NCBI RefSeq assembly: GCF_029867415.1
Contig: NW_026706173.1
Location: 124,001-188,000, forward strand
Length of the DNA: 64,000 bases
DNA from: Vicia villosa
Taxonomy: Eukaryota > Streptophyta > Magnoliopsida > Fabales > Fabaceae
Direction of reading: 5' to 3'
Below, piece by piece: positions 46,333 to 57,181 of this stretch. The position numbers and the translations under genes are program-made. The notes beneath the pieces were generated by a model that was not told the DNA's origin, searched no databases, and saw only the letters and a program-made list of their open reading frames with translations. How positions within the stretch are numbered: the stretch's first letter is position 1; each line of letters begins with the position of its first letter.

Positions 46333-49011
46333 TCAGAATCCTACTAAGTTGTATTCTTTAGATTTTCTGTAAACTAAACCAACATTAGTAGTACCTTTCA
46401 GATACCTTAGAATTCTCTTAACAGCAGTTAAATGAGATTCTCTAGGATCTGATTGGAATCTAGCACACAAACAAACACTGAACAGAATGTCAGGTCTAGA
46501 AGCAGTCAAATATAGAAGAGATCCAATCATACCTCTGTATAACTTCTGATCTACCTTCTTACTTACCTCATCCTTACCTAGGATGCATGTTGGATGCATA
46601 GGAGTTTTGGCTTCTTTGCAGTCCAGAAGATTAAACTTCTTCAGAAGTTCCTTCACATACTTGGTTTGGTGAACATGTGTTCCTTCTGATGTTTGATTTA
46701 TTTGTATTCCAAGGAAATACTTGAGTTCTCCCATCATGCTCATTTCAAACTCAGCCTGCATAGACTTAGCAAACTCCTTTCCAAGTGTAGCATTAGATGT
46801 TCCAAAAATAATATCATCTACATATATTTGACAGATTAAAATATCCTTTTCAAAGGTTTTACAAAAGAGAGTAATGTCCACTTTTCCTCTAGTGAAACCA
46901 TTATCTAGAAGGAAAGAACTTAAGCGTTCATACCAAGCTCTGGGAGCTTGCTTCAATCCATATAATGATTTCTTTAGTTTAAACACATGATTCGGAGACA
47001 TAGAGTCTTCAAAACCAGGAGGTTGATGGACATAAACTTCTTCATCTATATAACCATTTAAGAAGGCACTCTTAACATCCATCTGATAGAGAGTGATGTT
47101 ATGTTGAGTGGCAAAAGAAATTAATAGACGAATAGACTCTAACCTGGCCACTGGTGCAAAGGTTTCTGTATAATCAATCCCTTCTTGCTGACTATAACCC
47201 TGAGCCACCAGTCTGGCTTTGTTCCTTACCACTTCACCTTTCTCACTGAGCTTGTTTCTGAAGACCCATTTTGTACCAATTATATTGAATCCATCTGGTC
47301 TAGGAACAAGATCCCAAACATCATTCCTTGTAAACTGATTCAGTTCTTCTTGCATAGCAATTATCCAGTCTGGATCTTTTAGAGCATGATCAACAGAAGT
47401 TGGCTCGATCAAAGATACAAGACCTAATTGACAGTCTGCATTGTTCTTAAGGAATGCTCTTGTTCTGATTGGATCATCCTTCTTTCCGAGAATGACATCT
47501 TCTGAATGACCAGAGATGAGTCTAGATGATCTTCTGACAGATGGTTCTTCAGAAATACTTAGATCCTCCAGAGAAGCTGATACTTGATCTTCAGATTCTT
47601 TGCTTCTGAGAAGCTCTGCTTCTGATGCATTGCTTCTTGGCTCAACAACTTCTGATATGTCAATATCATAACCTGCAAAATTATCAACCTGCTTTGGTTT
47701 TTCAGAACCAAGCTTATCATCAAACCTGATATTGATTGATTCTTCCACAATCAATGTTTCAGTATTGTATACTCTGTAGCCTTTTGAGCGTTCAGAATAT
47801 CCAAGAAGAAAACATTTTTGAGCTTTGGAATCAAACTTACCAAGACGATCTTTAGTGTTCAGAATAAAACATACACATCCAAAAGGATGGAAATATGAAA
47901 TGTTGGGCCTTTTATTCTTCCACAATTCATAGGGAGTCTTATTTAGAATAGGTCTGATAGAGATTCTATTCTGAATATAGCATGCAGTGTTTATTGCTTC
48001 TTCCCAGAAATGCTTAGCCATATTGGTTTCATTGATCATGGTTCTGGCCATTTCTTGCAGAGTCCTATTCTTTCGCTCTACAACTCCATTTTGTTGTGGA
48101 GTTCTAGGACAAGAGAAATCATGGGCAATACCATTCTCTTTGAAGAACTCTTCAAAGGATCTGTTCTCAAATTCACCACCATGATCACTTCTGACCTTTA
48201 TGATTTTACACTCTTTTTCAGATTGAATCTGAATGCAGAAATCAAAGAACACTGAATGAGTCTCATCCTTGTGTTTCAAGAATTTTACCCACGTCCAGCG
48301 ACTATAATCATCTACGATGACTAATCCATATTTCTTTCCTCTGACAGATGCTGTTTTGACTGGTCCAAACAGATCAATGTGCAAGAGTTCTAATGGCCTT
48401 GAGGTAGAAACAACATTCTTAGACTTGAATGCAGGTTTGGAGAACTTGCCCTTCTGACATGCTTCACAAAGAGCATCTGATTTGAATTTCAGATTAGGGA
48501 GTCCTCTGACAAGATTCAGTTTGTTAATCTGAGAGATCTTTCTCAAACTAGCATGACCTAATCTCCTGTGCCAGACCCACTGCTCTTCAGAAACAGTCAT
48601 AAGACAAGTCACCTTCTGACTCATAAGATCTTGCAGATCTGTCTTATAAATGTTGTTCTTCCTCTTGCCTGTAAATAGGATTGAGCCATCCTTCTGATTT
48701 ACAGCCTTGCAAGACTTTTGATTGAAGATTATATCATAACCATTGTCACTTAATTGACTGATAGATAAGAGGTTATGAGTTAATCCTTCTACAAGAAGTA
48801 CATTAGAAATGGAAGGAGAGTTACCAGACTTTATAGTTCCAGAGCCAATTATCTTGCCCTTCTGATCTCCTCCAAACTTGACTTCTCCTCCAGACTTAAG
48901 CACCAGGTCTTGGAACATAGACCTTCTTCCTGTCATGTGTCGTGAGCATCCAGAGTCCAGGTACCATGACATGTTGTGCTTTGTCCTTCTTGCAGCCAAG
49001 GATATCTGCAA
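46333..49011 (-). pseudogene. pol: SIRE pol (protease, integrase, reverse transcriptase), RNase H deleted
   Basis: 892 codons. Protease motif WYLDSGCSRHMTG near residue 16; pre-integrase HRRLGHASLRK near 148 with CEACQKGK; integrase with Asp in HIDLFGPV (about 212), Asp in RSDHGGEF (about 275) and Glu in VVERKNRT (about 311), the DD35E set; RT with ARLVAQGYSQQEGIDYTETF, QMDVKSAFLNG, SLYGLKQAPRAWY and catalytic YVDDIIFG near 728. The frame stops at TGA just after EYNLVGF, the first strand of RNase H, where this family has a Cys codon in GFCDA. It overlaps gag by 116 bases in another frame, and its first possible initiator is TTG, so translation would need a shift from gag. Loss of RNase H makes the polyprotein incomplete. 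Confidence 0.88.
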
Positions 49012-50809
49012 TAGGAATAATCTTATCCTTAGGTACCCACATTTTCTTGGGTCCTTTCTTGTTAGATTTTCTCAAGTTCTGATTGAACTTGGGTTTGACA
49101 TTATAAGCAATAGGAGGAACAGCATGATAATTTTTAATATGAGTTTCATGATATTTCCTAGGTTGTGTCACATGCTTCTTGGTGTGTGTTATGTGAAAAC
49201 TTTGTGCATGTGAAGTGTGCCTAATATCATGAGAGTGGCCATACTTGAACTGATCATACAATGGCTTGTATGTGAGTTTCATTTCATCAACAGGTTCAAG
49301 TTTGTATGGGGTTTCACCCTCATAACCAATGCCAACTCTTTTGTTTCCAGATACGGCATATATCATAGAAGCTAGCTGACTTCTGCCAATACTTCTAGAT
49401 AAGAACTTCCTGAAACTTAAATCATATTCTTTCAGAATATGGTTTAGACTAGGAGTGGATTTTTCTGAATTAGAAGGAGATCCAACATCATTGGATAATT
49501 TTAAAAGTTTATCTTTCAATTCAGAATTTTCCAATTCAAGCCTCTTTGTTTCAAATTCAAATAGCTTTTTCAGCTTTTTGTATTTAATACAAATCTGAGA
49601 CTTGGATTCCAGAAGTTCAGTTAATCCGGAAACTAACTCATCTCTAGTAAGTTCAGAAAATACCTCTTCAGAATCTGATTCTGATGTAGATTCTGATCCG
49701 TCATCTTCTGTCGCCATCAGCGCACAGTTGGCCTGCTCATCTTCTGAATCATCTTCTGACTCATCCCAGGTTGCCATAAGACCTTTCTTCTTATGAAACT
49801 TCTTCTTGGGATTCTCCTTCTGAAGATTTGGACATTCATTCCTGAAGTGTCCTGGCTCATTGCATTCATAGCACATGACCTTCTTCTTGTCAGATCTTCT
49901 TTCATCAGAAGATTCTCCATGTTCAAATCTCTTTGAACTTCTGAAGCCTCTGAACTTCCTTTGCTTGCTCTTCCAGAGTTGATTTACCCTTCTGGAAATC
50001 ATGGACAGTTCATCTTCTTCTTCAGATTCTGATTCTTCAGGATCTTCTTCTTTGGCCTGAAAAGCGTTAGTGCATTTCTTGATATTAGATTTTAATGCAA
50101 TAGACTTACCTTTCTTTTGAGGCTCATTTGCATCCAGCTCAATTTCATGGCTTCTCAAGGCACTGATCAGCTCTTCCAGAGAAACTTCATTCAGATTCTT
50201 TGCAATCTTGAATGCAGTCACCATAGGACCCCATCTTCTGGGTAAGCTTCTGATGATCTTCTTCACATGATCAGCCTTGGTGTATCCTTTGTCAAGAACT
50301 CTCAATCCAGTAGTCAGAGTTTGAAATCTCGAAAACATCTTTTCAATGTCTTCATCATCCTCCATCTTGAAGGCTTCATACTTCTGGATTAAGGCAAGAG
50401 CTTTTGTCTCCTTGACTTGAGCATTTCCTTCATGAGTCATTTTCAAGGACTCATATATATCATAGGCTGTTTCCCTGTTTGATATTTTCTCATACTCAAC
50501 ATGAGAAATAGCATTCAGCAAAACAGTTCTGCATTTATGATGATTCCTGAAATGCTTCTTTTGATCATCATTCATTTCTTGCCTTGTCAGCTTTACGCCA
50601 CTGGCATTTACTGGATGTTTGTAACCATCCATCAGAAGATCCCATAGATCACCATCTAGACCAAGAAAGTAACTTTCCAGTTTATCTTTCCAGTATTCAA
50701 AGTTTTCACCCTCAAATACCGGCGGTCTTGTATAACCATTGTTACCGTTGTATTGCTCAGCAGAGCCAGATGTAGATGCAGGTGGATTTGTCGGAGTTTC
50801 ACCAGCCAT
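48896..50809 (-). CDS. gag: SIRE Gag protein
   Basis: 637 codons from ATG 50809, soon after the primer site. Residues about 25-230 carry the Copia gag/UBN2 fold (RPPVFEGENFEYWKDKLESYF, YDIYESLKMTHEGN, LPRRWGPMVTAFKI). An acidic linker follows, then the zinc knuckle CYECNEPGHFRNEC (about 310-323), further acidic repeats (ESEDDSEDE) and a coiled coil. The last 35 residues overlap pol in another frame. The segment VMVPGLWMLTTHDRKK is a frame-shifted reading of the protease motif, so the end of this ORF is probably not native. The capsid function is intact. Confidence 0.88.
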   Translation of the reverse strand: MAGETPTNPPASTSGSAEQYNGNNGYTRPPVFEGENFEYWKDKLESYFLGLDGDLWDLLMDGYKHPVNASGVKLTRQEMNDDQKKHFRNHHKCRTVLLNAISHVEYEKISNRETAYDIYESLKMTHEGNAQVKETKALALIQKYEAFKMEDDEDIEKMFSRFQTLTTGLRVLDKGYTKADHVKKIIRSLPRRWGPMVTAFKIAKNLNEVSLEELISALRSHEIELDANEPQKKGKSIALKSNIKKCTNAFQAKEEDPEESESEEEDELSMISRRVNQLWKSKQRKFRGFRSSKRFEHGESSDERRSDKKKVMCYECNEPGHFRNECPNLQKENPKKKFHKKKGLMATWDESEDDSEDEQANCALMATEDDGSESTSESDSEEVFSELTRDELVSGLTELLESKSQICIKYKKLKKLFEFETKRLELENSELKDKLLKLSNDVGSPSNSEKSTPSLNHILKEYDLSFRKFLSRSIGRSQLASMIYAVSGNKRVGIGYEGETPYKLEPVDEMKLTYKPLYDQFKYGHSHDIRHTSHAQSFHITHTKKHVTQPRKYHETHIKNYHAVPPIAYNVKPKFNQNLRKSNKKGPKKMWVPKDKIIPIADILGCKKDKAQHVMVPGLWMLTTHDRKKVYVPRPGA

Positions 50810-50876
50810 CTTTTAAATGAAGCGTTTTTCTCTTCCTGAATCTTTTCTAAACACGGTTAAGTGCTTGCACCTTAGA

Positions 50877-50894
50877 ACCGGCGCTCTGATGCCA
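50877..50894 (-). other. Primer binding site of the SIRE element
   Basis: The sense strand reads TGGCATCAGAGCGCCGGT, two bases after the LTR. It is a variant of the initiator tRNA-Met site TGGTATCAGAGC. Confidence 0.75.
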
Positions 50895-50896
50895 AT

Positions 50897-52086
50897 TGAA
50901 GGATAGAAAAACACTTAGAAAGGGGGGGATTGAATAAGTGTGACTTTAAATCTTGGACGATAAAAATAAATTGCACAATTATTTTTATCCTGGTTCGCTG
51001 TTAACGAAGCTACTCCAGTCCACCCCCGCAGAGATGATTTACCTCAACCTGAGGATTTAATCCACTAATCGCACGGATTACAATGGTTTTCCACTTAGTC
51101 CACGACTAAGTCTTCTAGAGTATTCTGATCACAACTTGATCACTCCAGGAACAACTGCTTAGACAACTTCTAAGACTTTTCTAGAGTCTACTGATCAACC
51201 TGATCACTCTAGTTACAAACTGCTCAGCCAACTGCTAAGACTTCCTAGAGTATACTGATCACACGATCACTCTAGTTCCTTACAACTTAATGTAATCTAT
51301 TCAAGAGTTTACAAATGCTTCTTAAAAGCTATAATCACAAACTGTGATATTTCTCTTATCGTTTAAGCTTAATCTCACTAAGATATTACAACAGCAATGT
51401 AATGAGTTGATGAAGATTCTGAGCTTTGATTGAATAGCGTTTCAGCAAGTTTATTTTCGTTCAGAGTTGTTAAGAATTGGTTAACCTTGCTTCTCATCAG
51501 AACTTCATATTTATAGGCGTTGAGAAGATGACCGTTGAGTGCATTTAATGCTTTGCGTGTTCCGTACAGCATTGCATTTAATGTTATACGCTTTTGTCAA
51601 CTACCTCGAGCCTTGTTCACGCTGTATCTACTGACGTTGCCTTTAGTAGCTTTAACGTTCCTTTTGTCAGTCAGCGTAGTCTGCCACCTGTACTTCCTTC
51701 TGATCTGATGTTTGTGAATACGACGTTTGAATATCATCAGAGTCAAAACAGCTTGGTGCATAGCATCTTCTGATCTTCTGATCTTGAAGTGCTTCTGTTG
51801 CGTGATACCATCTTCTGATCTTCAGTGCTTCTGATCTCATGTTCTTCTGATGCCATGTTCTGATTCTGCTTCGACCATCTTCTGATGTCTTGCCAGACCA
51901 TGTTCTGATGTTGCATGCTGAACCATTTGAGACACAACTTCTGAGCGCTGAATTATGCGTACTCTTTATATATTTCCTGAAAGGGAAATTGCATTGGATT
52001 AGAGTACCATATTATCTTAAGCAAAATTCATATTATTGTTATCATCAAAACTAAGATAATTGATAAGAACAAATCTTGTTCTAACA
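50897..52086 (-). repeat. 5' LTR of the SIRE element
   Basis: 1190 bp, one visible difference from the partner. TATA box at 51508-51515. Followed by ATAGG (52087-52091). Confidence 0.93.
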
Positions 52087-52376
52087 ATAGGGGCTATCCA
52101 TACCATAAAGAGGGTAGGAAGTCCTATGAGATGTGAATAGTCATTTAGGCAACCAGTAGAGATACCTTAGTAATCCGAAGGGACTATCATCATTTATCGA
52201 AGGCAACTCGAGGAACAAGATCATTTCATCGTAGGCAACTCGAAGGGACTATGATCTTTATTCCGAAGGGTAAATGATGATTTTGAATCGTAGGCCGCAT
52301 GTGCTAGGGTATCCCTACACTTCGAGGGACTTGACTATTATTTTTTGAAAAGCAACCAAGAGGGGAAACCCTAAAG

Positions 52377-52395
52377 GTGTGTGTGTGTGTGTGTG
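52377..52395. repeat. GT microsatellite
   Basis: Uninterrupted (GT)n of about 19 bases inside LTR B. Confidence 0.95.
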
Positions 52396-53190
52396 AACAA
52401 GAGTGTGTTAGATTCAGTTATTTATTTTGAAGTTAGTGAGCTAACGGTTGATTTTAATCTTCTCATGCAATCCTATTAGCCATACATCTAACAAGTATAT
52501 CGCAGTTATATGATGCGGAAAGTAAATTGCGAAAAGTAAAGGTTCCTACGCTATTACAAAAATAACCTTGCGACCTATACATCGATTTCTAGAATTTAAA
52601 TAAACAATAAAATAGACAATTAAATAAAAGGCAGAAATTCAAAACAAGCACGCGACATTCATTGGAGTGTGAGGTGAGAAGAAGAATCGAGTTGGAAAAA
52701 ATCAGGTTTTAAGGAGGTTAAGTGAAAACCTAAGTTAATTTAATTATTTAACTAATCCTAATTCTAAATTAATACCCTGAAATAATAAGGACAACTAATC
52801 CTAATTAACTAAAATTAGTTAAGAAATAAAATCAAATTAATTTAAAACAACCATATTTTTTGTGATTTTTGTTGATTGATTTCTTTTATGAAAGGAATAA
52901 AATCCTAATCCTAATTGTTTAAGGGTTAATTTTAATGGTTAAAGGTTAACTAGTTAATTAAAACAAATAAACTAAACTAAAGTAAAAACAAAGAATAAAC
53001 AAAAACAAGAATAAATGGGGGCGTAGGATTCCCTATGTTGAATCCACGAAGGTTCATGGTGGTCGCGCACTCTGAGACCCTTGATCTGGCTTAGGCAGAG
53101 ATCTGAAGGCTCATGGTTGAAGGCTTAGGGTGGTCTCGTGTTTGAGCACAGTACCGGATCTGCATGCAAAGAAACTCAAATAAAAACTGT

Positions 53191-53257
53191 AAAAAAGCCT
53201 GGGTTCAAACCCAGGTCTTTGAAGTTAAAAGGACCATACTCTCAGCCGGTTGTGCTA
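53191..53257 (-). ncRNA. tRNA-like module in LTR B with T-arm and T6
   Basis: The sense strand has TAGCACAACCGG (53246-53257), a perfect A-box. Then, 46 nt from start to start, it has GGTTTGAACCC (53201-53211, one mismatch to the B-box) within the palindrome CCTGGGTTTGAACCCAGG, followed at once by TTTTTT (53191-53196), the form of a Pol III terminator. It lies about 0.7 kb downstream of the LTR TATA box. No complete cloverleaf is claimed. Confidence 0.5.
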
Positions 53258-53953
53258 TCGTTGTGCACTGTCCAATCAGGTGAGGAGAGATGCGCTGGAT
53301 CTTTGACCGGCCAGTAATACCACTTGAAAGCGCCACGCATTCATATTCCACTATTCATCCTTCTCTTCCTCCAGCCCTGCGGAAATTCCTCCGGATTTAG
53401 TTATGCTTTTTCCTGCATATTTTTCCTGCGTTTCTGGAAACAAACAAGAGCTCATAAAACGTGTTAGTGGAAGAACAAGAGCGTCCAGATCTACCAAATA
53501 GGACGCTACAAATTCAATGGTGTGGTCTTTTGGGCCTAAAAACAGCTGTAAGTATGAACACAAAGAGAGACCAACTTTGTGCCCTAGCCATGGTGGGTTT
53601 CAACCTACGCGTTATGGTTCCGTCTCAACGATCCATACCTTCTCTAAATCACGCAAGGAACTCAACTATACCATTAGAATCTGTTGAAACGCATTAGAAC
53701 ACAACAAACGAAATTCAAACATGCATGAACAAAAATATGAACATGACAGAACCATGATACGTGTTGTAAGGCCTAAACCATAGTTCAATCTTACCCTATG
53801 ATACCTGGAGAAACGATTGGGAAGATTTTTTGGCTTGGAATGGGTCTGAAAAGAGGAACACGAACTTCTCACTTACTTGATAATTTTTGTGACTTTGCAT
53901 CCTTGGTCCTTGCTCTCTTATTCGTCCCCCCAACTACTGAATATTCTTGTGTT

Positions 53954-53960
53954 TATATAA
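53954..53960 (-). promoter_or_regulatory. TATA box of LTR B
   Basis: The sense strand reads TTATATAAAC, followed by a leader that reaches the tRNA-like module. Confidence 0.5.
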
Positions 53961-55125
53961 GAGACAATATTAGGTCATTAGTTTAGGAAGGAAATCATAT
54001 AATTGGGAAGATATGAAATTTGATTAAAAATCATATATTCTTTCTTCTTTTGGTTCAATCTCTCTCCATAACTATGCCAAACGAAATTGGTCTTCTTTAT
54101 ATTAATAAAAATCATATAATTTATTTCACTATTTTATGATTTTATTTGATTTTATTTGACTTTTAAATGATAAAAATCAAGTATAAATAAAATAAATATC
54201 ATAATAATAATATAAATTGACCATTAGGCCTCTTTTGGACTCAAAATCATGTGGACAAAACAAATGTTAAGGCCCATTACTCATTACTTTGAATTTGATC
54301 ATTTAGGTTTTCACACTTTTCTTGAAAATAGACCAACTTGTATCAAGCATATCTCCCTCATTTTTAATCATATGAAGGTGTTCTTATACTTTTTAGAAAG
54401 CTCAAAGAGTCCTCTAAAATATCCTTTTGGTATCATCTTCATTGAAGCTTCCATGTTCATGTACACTTCTTTGCAAAAAGATGACTTTTTGTTGACTTTT
54501 AGAAGGACCTATAATGTCTTGGTCCATATCTCTCAAATGATGCATTTCTTGGTCTTGAGCCCAACATCAAAGTTGTAGAGAACTGAATTTCCTTGAGAAT
54601 GAGCTTCGGTTGAGGAATTTCTGATAAAGTATGAGAGACTTATGGCCAGTCAAAGATGGGTTGACTTTCAATTCAAAACCCTAATTTAGTAACTTGTACT
54701 TTTGTTGATTTCTGAGCTTTCCTTGATGAATCATGATCAACCATTTATCAAATGATGAATGTGACTTCAAAATATTGATGTTGACCAAAAATCAGGAGTT
54801 TTGACTGTGATTTGACCATAGTTGACTTTTGACCTAGCATAATTGACTGTTGACCCTTTGAACCATTGACTGAGCAATCTTGTGAATCAAAGCTTGAAAA
54901 TTAATATGGGGATTCTTTGAAGCATATAGGAAGCCATGAAGTCCACTTGAGGTATCAAAAATATCTTTTCCCTGAGAAGAAACAAAACCCTAGTTGGGGA
55001 CCTTTCGCTTAGGAGAAGGATGAGCATGCCCAATTCATGTGTAGCTCTTGAGTATTTGAAAGTCAGGTGAATCAAAATAGCTTGAAATATGATGGGAAAA
55101 TTTTGGGGTATGACACTATTGCTCT

Positions 55126-55270
55126 GATACATAGCATTCGGGGGGATTAGTCGTTATTATTTGATTGTTGTATTCCCTAATGACCTTTGTTTTAAGTTGA
55201 ATTGAAAGATGTTTATAAGTTAAAATTGGAAGTATGTTGGATAAAGTTTTGTTTCCGAATGCTATGTATC
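55126..55270. repeat. 16-bp perfect inverted repeat with 113-bp spacer
   Basis: GATACATAGCATTCGG (55126-55141) and CCGAATGCTATGTATC (55255-55270). The spacer is AT-rich and non-coding. It begins ten bases outside LTR B. It could be a small foldback element or the scar of one. Confidence 0.7.
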
Positions 55271-56236
55271 TTTGTTAAAAGCAATATAAGCATGTTTGTT
55301 TGGTTAAGTTGAAATGTGACATCCCATCTTTTGATGAATATTTTTGAATGCACTCTGAGTTTCGCTTATACTTGCGGGGTAGAATTGGGTTGTTACATGT
55401 ATTGTTGTCACTTATGTAATTTCGATGCAACTTGATACATATCTAGTGTATATTCAACATTAATTGTATAACAATTGAGGGGTCAATTAAAAAAAGTTTC
55501 AACCTATTAACAACTATGTCCGTACGTTAAACATGTTATGTATGAACACTAGGCCTATCAGGCATTTTGAGAGATGCACTTCCGGATTATCCCCATTCTA
55601 ATTGCAAAAACTACCAAACAAAGGGTAATTCAAAAATGCATCTCTATATAAACCAAACAAAGGGTAATTCTAATGATATTGTAATGTTTTGATGAAATTT
55701 AATGTCGAATTGATGGTAACAATTATCTATGTTATATTACATATTTTGATATTAATTTATGTTTTTCTTCGAATTTCTGCATCTTTTGTTGGTTTTTGGT
55801 TTGAGATGACATTGTATATTATTGAGGTGCACGTCTGCAAAACTCAATGAGTTTTGAAATAATGGCTATTACAGAGATGCACCCCCGAATTCACTCTAAT
55901 ATGGATACTAAAATGCATCTCCAATTTTTTTGGACAACATGGAGTAACTAACTCACGAAAGAATTGAGAGTGTGTAATATAGGTGCGTTCGAAATTTCAT
56001 CTCTAAAATCTAGAGATATTTATGACTTTTTATCATGGCGAACAAGCACCCCTAAAACCCTTAAAATTTATCATACAAAACTCGGTATGAATATTGCAAT
56101 TGGTTTATTTCATGTACTGTGTTGGGCTAGATTTTTGACATTTAGTTTGGGCATTGTTTTTTAAAATAAGGAAATTTCTTACCTCACTCCTTGGGGTTCT
56201 TGTGCACCATGTGCGTTTCCAAAAATACCCTATGCT
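55271..56236. other. Non-coding repeat-like stretch with recurrent ATGCATCTC-type phrases
   Basis: No gene recognised. Phrases such as GAGATGCACTTCCGG (55572), AATGCATCTC (55634 and 55911) and GAGATGCACCCCCG (55866) recur and resemble the hairpin units further right. Confidence 0.5.
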
Positions 56237-56309
56237 TCCGGAGGTATATCTCCGGATGCACTTTTTTTACTCAATGTTGGTTTAATCCGTAGGTGCATCT
56301 ACGGATTAA
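56237..56309. repeat. Pair of perfect short hairpins with 6-nt loops
   Basis: TCCGGAG-GTATAT-CTCCGGA (56237-56256) and an 11-bp-arm hairpin at 56282-56309 (arm TTAATCCGTAG, loop GTGCAT). Decayed relatives lie near 56746, 56783 and 56823 (TTCCATAG-TTATAC-CTACGGAA). Confidence 0.75.
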
Positions 56310-56316
56310 TTCCTCT

Positions 56317-57181
56317 TATATATATATCTCCGGAACCTTTTTTGATAAACTCGCGCCAAACTCTCTTCTCCTCCCTCATTCTTAACTTCTCATCTTCCAA
56401 CTCTTCAAACTCTATCATACCACCAAAAAAATATTTTCCACCAAACTTGCTTTTTTCACTCGAGTTCGAGAGCGAGCAACAACTTCAAGATCAACATACT
56501 CCAAATCATTCAAAACTCAATATAATCGGTAAGTTTTCGAGGTATTTTTGAGTATTTCCTGTAAAAGAGTTGGAATATACTATTAGGGGTAGAAATCCTT
56601 AAATAGTTTTATAAACATATTTTAGAGACAATGTAGATATTGTTTGTTGTGTTAAACGGATGATCATGGCATCAAAAATTGGATTTTTAAGGGTTTCAGA
56701 CGACATTATCGCGATTGAAGAATTGCAAAAGGTTCTAGAGGTGCATCTACAAAAACGTTAACGGTAGGGTTTTTCCATAGATGCAGCTCCGGAACACCCT
56801 AGATGTTTTAAATACTGGGTACTTCCATAGTTATACCTACGGAAGCTTTCCATATGTACATATATGGAGTTAAATGTTGTTTTATTTTTCTTTTTTTTTT
56901 TAATAATTTATTTGTATCTAATTTAAATTTATTTGTTATACCTTGCAGATCTTATGGCTGATAGGACGAACTGGCTTATACATGGGCGGGTTGCACAAGA
57001 GGCATCTGTTCGACCTGCACAGAGCATGATAGTTGCTAAGGGTTCTATAGGTGCATCTGTTCCAGCTGTTCCAACACAGCCTACAACTTAGGCTACCCCT
57101 AGTGCACAGGGTAGTCCATAACCTAATGCATAGGCCCCGTCTACTTCCACTTCTTCATCCCGGAGGCATCGGGATGCTGGT
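56317..57181 (+). pseudogene. Start of a decayed plant-mobile-domain-like transposon gene
   Basis: A TATA run (56317-56326) precedes a possible first exon. GGTAAGT at 56528 and CTTGCAG at 56942-56948 frame an intron of about 420 bases. The second exon has ATG at 56954 and MADRTNWLIHGRVAQEASVRP, an opening I associate with legume plant-mobile-domain (phosphatase-7-long-form-like) repeats. The frame has three stops (TAG, TAA, TAG), each where the surrounding repeat pattern suggests Gln. It is cut at 57181 by the start of LTR F. Family assignment is from memory of the opening sequence and is tentative. Confidence 0.4.

Larger units (their letters stand above)
43577..52086 (-). mobile_element. 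SIRE/Maximus-type Ty1/copia retrotransposon, defective
   Basis: 8510 bp between perfect ATAGG copies. LTRs of 1190 bp (43577-44766 and 50897-52086) differ by one base that I can see (44368 A against 51688 C). Leftward order: 5' LTR, primer site 50877-50894, gag, pol, env-like remnant, polypurine tract AAAAAGGGGGAGAT, 3' LTR. That tract followed by TGTTAGAACAAG, and the env-like ORF after pol, are typical of the SIRE lineage. RNase H is almost wholly deleted, so the copy is defective despite its youth. Confidence 0.93.
43078..55115 (-). mobile_element. 5' LTR of Ogre-like element B, split by the SIRE element
   Basis: The LTR starts at 55115 (TGTCATACCCCAAAAT on the minus strand) and ends at 43078 (...CCCACCGTGTTACA). 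Without the SIRE element and one site copy it is 3523 bp. It has a TATA box at 53954-53960, a tRNA-like module at 53191-53257, a GT microsatellite at 52377-52395 and the U5 hairpin at 43232-43263. Both sides of the SIRE insertion carry a CTATCCATACCATA phrase, so the target was itself a repeat array. The family differs from A across most of its length. Its partner LTR is not in the window. Confidence 0.8.

Noticed and set aside
55316..55398. TGTGACATCCC...GGGTTGTTACA looking like the two ends of an LTR
   Set aside because: Only 83 bp lie between the ends; without a copy or site duplication it may be chance or an extreme deletion.
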